Part shown: one piece after another, positions 5,802-10,422 of the stretch
How the letters are laid out: each line of letters opens with the position of its first letter
Numbering within the stretch: position 1 is the stretch's first letter
Source of the DNA: Flavobacteriales bacterium
GTDB lineage: Bacteria > Bacteroidota > Bacteroidia > Flavobacteriales > JADGDT01
DNA length: 10,422 nucleotides
NCBI GenBank assembly: GCA_023145275.1
Contig: JAGLEB010000079.1
Span: 1 to 10,422 of the forward strand
Direction of reading: 5' to 3'
Notes under the pieces: model-generated
Seen by the model: the letters and a program-made list of their open reading frames with translations, nothing else
What the model was told of the DNA's origin: nothing
The model's database searches: none
Made by a program: the position numbers and the translations under genes

Positions 5802-7337
5802 ATGGGTTGCAACGGTTGTACTCAAGGAGTAAATGGGCTACCCGAAGGTTGTAGGAGTAATGGTGTATGCAGTACCGATGGAGGTAATAAGCTCACCATA
5901 TTCAATTGGTTGTCGGCAATGAAACTACCGACTGATCAGGAAACTTTTGATGTAGTAGAAGTAAGATTTAAAAATTCGAGGAAGGGTTTTTATAGAAATG
6001 TTAATAATATAAAACTTAATGTTGGGGAGGCTATTGCTGTAGAAGCATCGCCTGGGCATGATATTGGTGTGGTTTCTTTGACCGGCGAACTAATGAAAGT
6101 TCAGCTGAAAGAACGACACATAAAACAAGATGATGTTTCCATTTTAAAGGTTTATCGAAAAGCTACTCAACGCGATTTAGATGTTTGGAAGATTTCTCGT
6201 GATAGAGAATGGGAAACCATGCTTACCTCTAGGAAAATAGCCCAAAGAGTTGGCTTGAGAATGAAGATTTCTGATATTGAGTATCAAGGAGATAACTCAA
6301 AGGCCATATTTTATTATACGGCCGAGGAGAGGGTTGATTTTAGAATTCTAATAAAAGAGTTAGCCTCTACATTTTCGATCCGTATCGAAATGAAGCAGAT
6401 TGGCCTACGTCAAGAAGCTGCAAGACTCGGAGGAATTGGGTCGTGTGGAAGAGAGCTTTGTTGTTCTACGTGGTTGACAGATTTTAGGTCGGTAACTACT
6501 AGTGCCGCTAGATATCAGCAACTTTCGCTAAATCCACAAAAACTTGCCGGACAGTGTGGAAAACTTAAATGTTGTCTTAATTTTGAGCTTGATTCATATT
6601 TAGATGCTTTAAAGGTGCTCCCGTCACCAGAGATTATGCTAAGAACTGAAAAAGGGAGAGCATTTTTTCAGAAAATGGATATTTTTAAGGGAGTATTATG
6701 GTATTCGTATCAAGAAGAACCAATGAATTGGCATCCAATACCCGCATTAAGTGTTAATGAGATTATTGCTATAAATAAAACTGGAGAGAAGGTTGCATCT
6801 TTAGAGGAGTATAGTGAAGAAATTGTAACGGCAAAGAAGATAGATTTTCATAAAGTTGTTGGGCAAGACGATCTTAATCGATTCGATAATAAAAAAGAAA
6901 AGAATAAGAGAAAGCCTAATCAGAGGAATAAGAGACGTGGTGTTACTCTTCGAAGTAGAAAAGATCAGAAAGATGTATCGAAGGATACTGCTCAGAATAG
7001 ACCTGCTAGACCTAATAAGTCACCTAAGCAAGGACAAAATGAAGCAGGTTTAAAAACGGAAGGTAAAGAAACGAATACTAGACAACCTAAGACTCCTAGA
7101 CCTTCGCCAAGAGCTAACAAGCAGCAAAGAGCTAGTTCTGAAAAGCCAAGAAGGTTAAATGCGCACAAAGATGAAGGTGTTGATAAACGTCAAAAATCTG
7201 ATAGTGCTGCTGGAGAGAAACCTAAACCTAAGTTTAATAGAAATAGGAAGGCTGGTTTTAACAAAAAGACAGATGAAAAAAAATCTAAGCCTGAGAGTCC
7301 TAAGCCTGATAGTTCTAGTAAAAAAACAGATAGTTAA
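5802..7337 (+). CDS. ricT: RicT/YaaT-like PSP1-domain protein with iron-sulfur cysteines and basic tail
   Basis: This 511-residue protein belongs to the PSP1/RicT family. In Bacillus subtilis, RicT (YaaT) joins RicA and RicF in an Fe-S-containing complex that directs RNase Y processing of mRNAs; the role in Bacteroidota is inferred only. The PSP1 core spans about 49-275 (VVEVRFKNSRKGFYRN, then SPGHDIGVVSLTGE at 83-96). It ends in the signature SCGRELCC (214-221) and QCGKLKCCLNFE (251-262), whose cysteines (215, 220, 221, 252, 257, 258) can bind a cluster. An extra cysteine group sits at the N-terminus (C3, C6, C17, C23), which I recall as usual for Bacteroidota homologues and absent from B. 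subtilis RicT. From about 360 to 511 the protein is Lys/Arg/Pro/Ser-rich and likely disordered, perhaps RNA-binding. The stop is 17 bases before gldH, suggesting co-transcription. Confidence 0.92.
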   Translation: MGCNGCTQGVNGLPEGCRSNGVCSTDGGNKLTIFNWLSAMKLPTDQETFDVVEVRFKNSRKGFYRNVNNIKLNVGEAIAVEASPGHDIGVVSLTGELMKVQLKERHIKQDDVSILKVYRKATQRDLDVWKISRDREWETMLTSRKIAQRVGLRMKISDIEYQGDNSKAIFYYTAEERVDFRILIKELASTFSIRIEMKQIGLRQEAARLGGIGSCGRELCCSTWLTDFRSVTTSAARYQQLSLNPQKLAGQCGKLKCCLNFELDSYLDALKVLPSPEIMLRTEKGRAFFQKMDIFKGVLWYSYQEEPMNWHPIPALSVNEIIAINKTGEKVASLEEYSEEIVTAKKIDFHKVVGQDDLNRFDNKKEKNKRKPNQRNKRRGVTLRSRKDQKDVSKDTAQNRPARPNKSPKQGQNEAGLKTEGKETNTRQPKTPRPSPRANKQQRASSEKPRRLNAHKDEGVDKRQKSDSAAGEKPKPKFNRNRKAGFNKKTDEKKSKPESPKPDSSSKKTDS

Positions 7338-7354
7338 TAATTGAGCAGTATTTT

Positions 7355-7813
7355 ATGAAAATAATATTTAAATTTATTTTGTTGCTGCTTGTATTGAGTT
7401 CTTGTGATGAGAATGGTGTTTATGATAACTATATTCATGTTTCTGACTCTACTTGGGATAAGGATAGTATAATTTCATTCAAAATCAATTTAGACGATAC
7501 CTTGGCAAAGAATAATGTGTTTTTGAAAGTTCGAAATACTGTTGATTATGAGTTTAGCAACTTGTACCTTTTTACTGTAATTACGTTTCCTGATGGTCGT
7601 GTTTTAAGAGATACTCTTGAATATGAAATGACATCAGACGAAGGTAAATGGTTAGGAGAAGGGATGTCGGGAGTAAAAAGTAACTTACTTTTTTATAAGA
7701 AGAATGTTGTGTTCTATGAGAAAGGCGAATATATCTTGAGTGTGCAACATGGTATGAGAACCGATAAACTTGAGGGCATTAAAGATGTAGGATTACGAAT
7801 TGAAAGAGAATAA
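7355..7813 (+). CDS. gldH: Gliding motility lipoprotein GldH
   Basis: This 152-residue protein has a short basic start, a hydrophobic stretch and a lipobox LSSC with the lipidated cysteine at residue 17, followed by DEN. It should therefore be an exported lipoprotein. The mature part matches the GldH family as I recall it: an N-terminal NYIHVSDSTWDKDSII stretch (26-41), FPDGRVLRDTLEYEM and GKWLGEGMSG segments, and a beta-rich ending (YILSVQHGMR). In Flavobacterium johnsoniae, GldH is needed for gliding and linked to the GldG-N/type IX secretion set. Homologues occur in non-gliding Bacteroidota too, so its presence does not prove motility here. The setting, after ricT and 11 bases before a class A PBP, is the conserved Bacteroidota arrangement. 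That context adds weight to the call. Confidence 0.88.
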   Translation: MKIIFKFILLLLVLSSCDENGVYDNYIHVSDSTWDKDSIISFKINLDDTLAKNNVFLKVRNTVDYEFSNLYLFTVITFPDGRVLRDTLEYEMTSDEGKWLGEGMSGVKSNLLFYKKNVVFYEKGEYILSVQHGMRTDKLEGIKDVGLRIERE

Positions 7814-7824
7814 AAATTAATATA

Positions 7825-10122
7825 ATGACTAAAGTTAAGAAGAAAAGTGGACTTGCCAATAGTGTAATACTCCGTTTTACTATTTATTTTTGGATTGTTT
7901 TTGGATTAGGGCTTTTATCTATTTACGCAGTCTTTTATGGTGCATCTAATGGTTGGTTAGGTGAACTTCCAACATTTGAACAAATAGAAAACCCAGAAAG
8001 TAACTTTGCCTCTGAGATATATTCTTCAGATGGGGTTGTTATAGGTAAGTATTATGACGAAAATAGATCGCCAGTAAAATATGACGAATTATCGCCATAC
8101 TTGGTAAATGCTCTTATCTCTACAGAAGACGAGCGTTTCAGAGAGCATTCAGGTATAGATTTTAGATCTTTAGCTAGAGCCATTGTTTTGCTTGGAAAAG
8201 GTGGAGGAGGTAGTACTATAACACAGCAGCTTGCTAAAATGTTGTTCACAGGTACTGCATCAAGAAGTTCGGTTGATAGAGTAAAACAAAAGATTAAAGA
8301 GTGGGTAATAGCTGTAGAGCTTGAGCGTCAGTATACCAAGGATGAAATAATAATGATGTATTTCAATAAGTTTGATTTTAATTATCTAGCTGTTGGAATT
8401 AACTCTGCATCGAAGATTTATTTTAATACTACGCCTGCGGATTTAAAAATTGAAGAGGCAGCCATGCTTGTAGGAATGGCTAAGAATCCGTCATTGTTTA
8501 ATCCAAGGAGAAGAGAAGAAATGACCAGGAACCGTAGAAACACTGTTTTTGCGCAGATGGAAAGAAATGGGTATATGGATCAAACTACTCTCGATTCTCT
8601 CTCAACTCTTCCTATTGAATTGGATTTTAGTCCTGAAAGTCATGACAAAGGTATTGCTACGTATTTTAGAGAATATCTCAGAAGTTATTTGAAGCAATGG
8701 GTGAAGGATAACCCTAAAGCTGATGGGAAAAAGTACAATTTATACCGTGATGGATTGAAGGTTTATACAACAATAGATTCACGTATGCAGAAATATGCTG
8801 AGGAAGCAGTAACAGACCACCTAACTAATTTGCAGAGAGTATTCTTTAAACTTCAGAAGAAGAATAAGACGAGACCTTTTAATGGTATTTCTGAGGAAGA
8901 ACTCGATAAGATTATGAATACTTCTATGCGTCGTTCTGTGCGTTATCGTCAGATGAAAAAGAATGGTACATCGGCTGATTCTATTGATATTGCGTTTTCT
9001 ACTCCTAGAAAGATGAAAGTCTTTTCTTGGCAAGGTGATATAGATACTATAATGTCTCCAATGGACTCATTGAGGTATTATAAGTTTTTCCTAGAGCCAG
9101 GAATGATGTCTATGGATCCTGAAACTGGTTTTGTTAAAGCTTGGGTTGGAGGGCTTGATTATAAGTATTTCAAATACGATCACGTAAAACAAGGAAAAAG
9201 ACAGGTTGGTTCTACATTTAAGCCATTTGTATATGCTTCTGCTATTAGTCAAAATCACTATTCTCCTTGTTACGAAATACCAAATACTAGGGTTACTTTT
9301 GAAAAGGAAAAATTTGGTTTAGAAGACGATTGGACTCCAGAAAATGCTGGGGATGAATATGGAGGAATGGTTTCGCTAAAATACGGATTGGCCAAATCGA
9401 TGAATAATGTTACTGCTTACTTGATGAAGCAGATAGGGCCAAGGCCAGTAGTTGAACTAGTTAAAGATATGGGAGTAAGTGCCAATATCCCAGCAGTGCC
9501 TTCTATAGCATTAGGTACAGCCGATCTGTCAGTCTTTGAGATGGTGGGTGCTTATGGTAGTTTTGCTAATAAAGGTATATACACTAGACCTACAATGATT
9601 CTTAGAATAGAAGATAAGAATGGTGTGGTAATAGATGAATATGTTCCAGAAACTAAAGAGGTTATGAGTGCTGAAACTGCCTATGTTATGCTAAGTTTGA
9701 TGCAGGGAGTTACAAAATATGGTACAGGTATTCGACTGAGGACTCATGGAGCTAGATATCCTAATAATGCTGTTACAGGATACCCTTACGGATTTACAAA
9801 CCCTATTGCTGGTAAAACGGGTACTTCGCAGAACCATTCTGATGGGTGGTTTATGGGTATTGTTCCGAATTTGGTTACAGGTGTATGGGTAGGAAATGAA
9901 GATAGATCTGTACACTTTAAAACAATTACATACGGACAAGGAGCAACAACAGCTTTGCCAATATGGGCTATGTATATGAAGAAAGTTTATGCTGATGAAG
10001 ATTTAGATATTAGTGATGGCAATTTTGAAGTGCCAGAAACAGGTGTAAGTGTAAACCTTGATTGTGAGAAATCTAAAAAGGAAAAGAAGCTTGAAGTAAA
10101 TATTGAAGAAGAGGAATTTTAA
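7825..10122 (+). CDS. mrcA: Penicillin-binding protein 1A, bifunctional transglycosylase/transpeptidase
   Basis: This 765-residue class A PBP polymerises lipid II into glycan strands and cross-links their peptides on the outer face of the inner membrane. A cytoplasmic basic start is followed by one membrane anchor at about 14-39. The glycosyltransferase (GT51) domain shows EDERFREHSG with catalytic Glu101, GGGSTITQQLAKML at 127-140, KQKIKEW at 154-160, and EAAMLVGMAKNPSLFNP at 211-227. The transpeptidase domain has the acyl-serine motif STFK (Ser463, Lys466), SMN at 525-527 and KTGT at 664-667, so both active sites look intact. The tail is short and acidic (EVNIEEEEF), unlike the long tails of some PBP1A proteins. 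It is the last gene of the ricT-gldH operon, ahead of a strong terminator. Shared transcription with a lipoprotein suggests a common envelope role, but this is inference. Confidence 0.96.
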   Translation: MTKVKKKSGLANSVILRFTIYFWIVFGLGLLSIYAVFYGASNGWLGELPTFEQIENPESNFASEIYSSDGVVIGKYYDENRSPVKYDELSPYLVNALISTEDERFREHSGIDFRSLARAIVLLGKGGGGSTITQQLAKMLFTGTASRSSVDRVKQKIKEWVIAVELERQYTKDEIIMMYFNKFDFNYLAVGINSASKIYFNTTPADLKIEEAAMLVGMAKNPSLFNPRRREEMTRNRRNTVFAQMERNGYMDQTTLDSLSTLPIELDFSPESHDKGIATYFREYLRSYLKQWVKDNPKADGKKYNLYRDGLKVYTTIDSRMQKYAEEAVTDHLTNLQRVFFKLQKKNKTRPFNGISEEELDKIMNTSMRRSVRYRQMKKNGTSADSIDIAFSTPRKMKVFSWQGDIDTIMSPMDSLRYYKFFLEPGMMSMDPETGFVKAWVGGLDYKYFKYDHVKQGKRQVGSTFKPFVYASAISQNHYSPCYEIPNTRVTFEKEKFGLEDDWTPENAGDEYGGMVSLKYGLAKSMNNVTAYLMKQIGPRPVVELVKDMGVSANIPAVPSIALGTADLSVFEMVGAYGSFANKGIYTRPTMILRIEDKNGVVIDEYVPETKEVMSAETAYVMLSLMQGVTKYGTGIRLRTHGARYPNNAVTGYPYGFTNPIAGKTGTSQNHSDGWFMGIVPNLVTGVWVGNEDRSVHFKTITYGQGATTALPIWAMYMKKVYADEDLDISDGNFEVPETGVSVNLDCEKSKKEKKLEVNIEEEEF

Positions 10123-10134
10123 GAGTTGATATAT

Positions 10135-10150
10135 GACAGTGTATACTGTC
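10135..10150. other. Small hairpin between PBP stop and terminator
   Basis: GACAGT (10135-10140) and ACTGTC (10145-10150) can pair around a GTAT loop. It lies between the PBP stop codon and the terminator and lacks a T-run. It may stabilise the mRNA 3' end or be incidental. Confidence 0.35.
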
Positions 10151-10158
10151 TGGACATA

Positions 10159-10200
10159 AAACGAGGGCTTAAGTTATTAACTTAAGCCCTCGTTTATTTT
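10159..10200 (+). terminator. Strong intrinsic terminator of the ricT-gldH-PBP operon
   Basis: AAACGAGGGCTTAAGTTA (10159-10176) and its exact complement (10178-10195) form an 18-bp inverted repeat with one central base, so a GC-containing stem of about 16 pairs with a short loop. T's follow on the + strand (10193-10200, broken by one A), and A's precede it (10158-10161). It could work in both directions, on a converging transcript from beyond the window as well. Confidence 0.9.
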
Positions 10201-10252
10201 ATTGAATTCAGTATGTAAGTTCATATATATGATGATGGGTTTTCGCCACAAA

Positions 10253-10267
10253 GTAGCAATCTGCTAC
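10253..10267. other. Small hairpin in the right-end gene-free stretch
   Basis: GTAGCA (10253-10258) and TGCTAC (10262-10267) pair around a 3-base loop. It sits in the 222 bases after the operon terminator, where I find no reading frame longer than a few tens of codons and no other recognisable feature. Its role is unknown. Confidence 0.25.
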
Positions 10268-10422
10268 ATAAGTTATTTGTTTCTCAGGCTTTAAGCTGCC
10301 CTTTCAAACGATATAAGATACAAGTGTTTATTGCGTCAAGGCCTTACCATTGACCAATTCAGTTTTAAAATCATCTTTTGATTAGCATGTATAATAGAAA
10401 AACAATAATCTTGTAAAAACTA

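Noticed and set aside
8052..9939. Minus-strand reading frames of 65-82 codons inside the PBP gene and + strand frames inside ricT
   Set aside because: They are shadows of strongly conserved coding sequence and show no family features or promoters.
10270..10422. Fragments of a minus-strand reading frame near the right edge (short peptides ending LTQ and LYRLKGQLKA)
   Set aside because: The open stretches are under 20 codons each, in different frames and without starts. They might be remnants of a decayed gene or transposase, but nothing supports that beyond impression.

Overview
This window is AT-rich and looks chromosomal, from a member of the Bacteroidota. The evidence is a GldH-type gliding-motility lipoprotein gene, a Bacteroidota-style RicT/PSP1 protein with an N-terminal cysteine cluster, a single-chain glycyl-tRNA synthetase, start codons preceded by A/T-rich stretches rather than Shine-Dalgarno motifs, and promoter-like TTTG-N18-TAnnTTT(G/A) sequences. 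A marine order such as Marinilabiliales is my guess only; nothing here proves it.

Layout, left to right. Positions 1-248 hold no gene I can support, apart from a promoter-like -7 box. Positions 249-2693 (+) encode a large multi-pass MscS-family mechanosensitive channel with a signal peptide and a periplasmic N-terminal domain. Positions 2694-3986 form a 1.3-kb gene-free stretch between the converging channel and glyS genes. It is packed with repeats: a REP-like hairpin, a 138-bp element present twice as direct repeats (2786-2923 and 3715-3852), between these copies a tandem array of a 116-bp unit (about five full copies plus a decayed sixth), and a 38-40-bp repeat bracketing the second 138-bp copy. 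Positions 3987-5528 (-) are glyS, followed on its own strand by a strong intrinsic terminator at 3919-3955.

After a 273-bp divergent intergenic region with a good Bacteroidota promoter and an adjoining inverted repeat, three genes run on the + strand with 17- and 11-nt gaps and are almost certainly one operon: ricT (5802-7337), gldH (7355-7813) and a class A penicillin-binding protein (7825-10122). A near-perfect 18-bp-stem terminator closes it at 10159-10200. The last 222 bases contain only a small hairpin and no convincing gene.

The genes are housekeeping or lineage-typical: osmotic safety valve, translation, a putative RNA-processing or regulatory factor, gliding/cell-envelope lipoprotein and peptidoglycan synthesis. 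The unusual part is the repeat cluster. I cannot assign it a function. It could be a decayed mobile or REP-type element family with a locally amplified satellite, and the two 138-bp copies could form similar but not strictly covarying folded structures.
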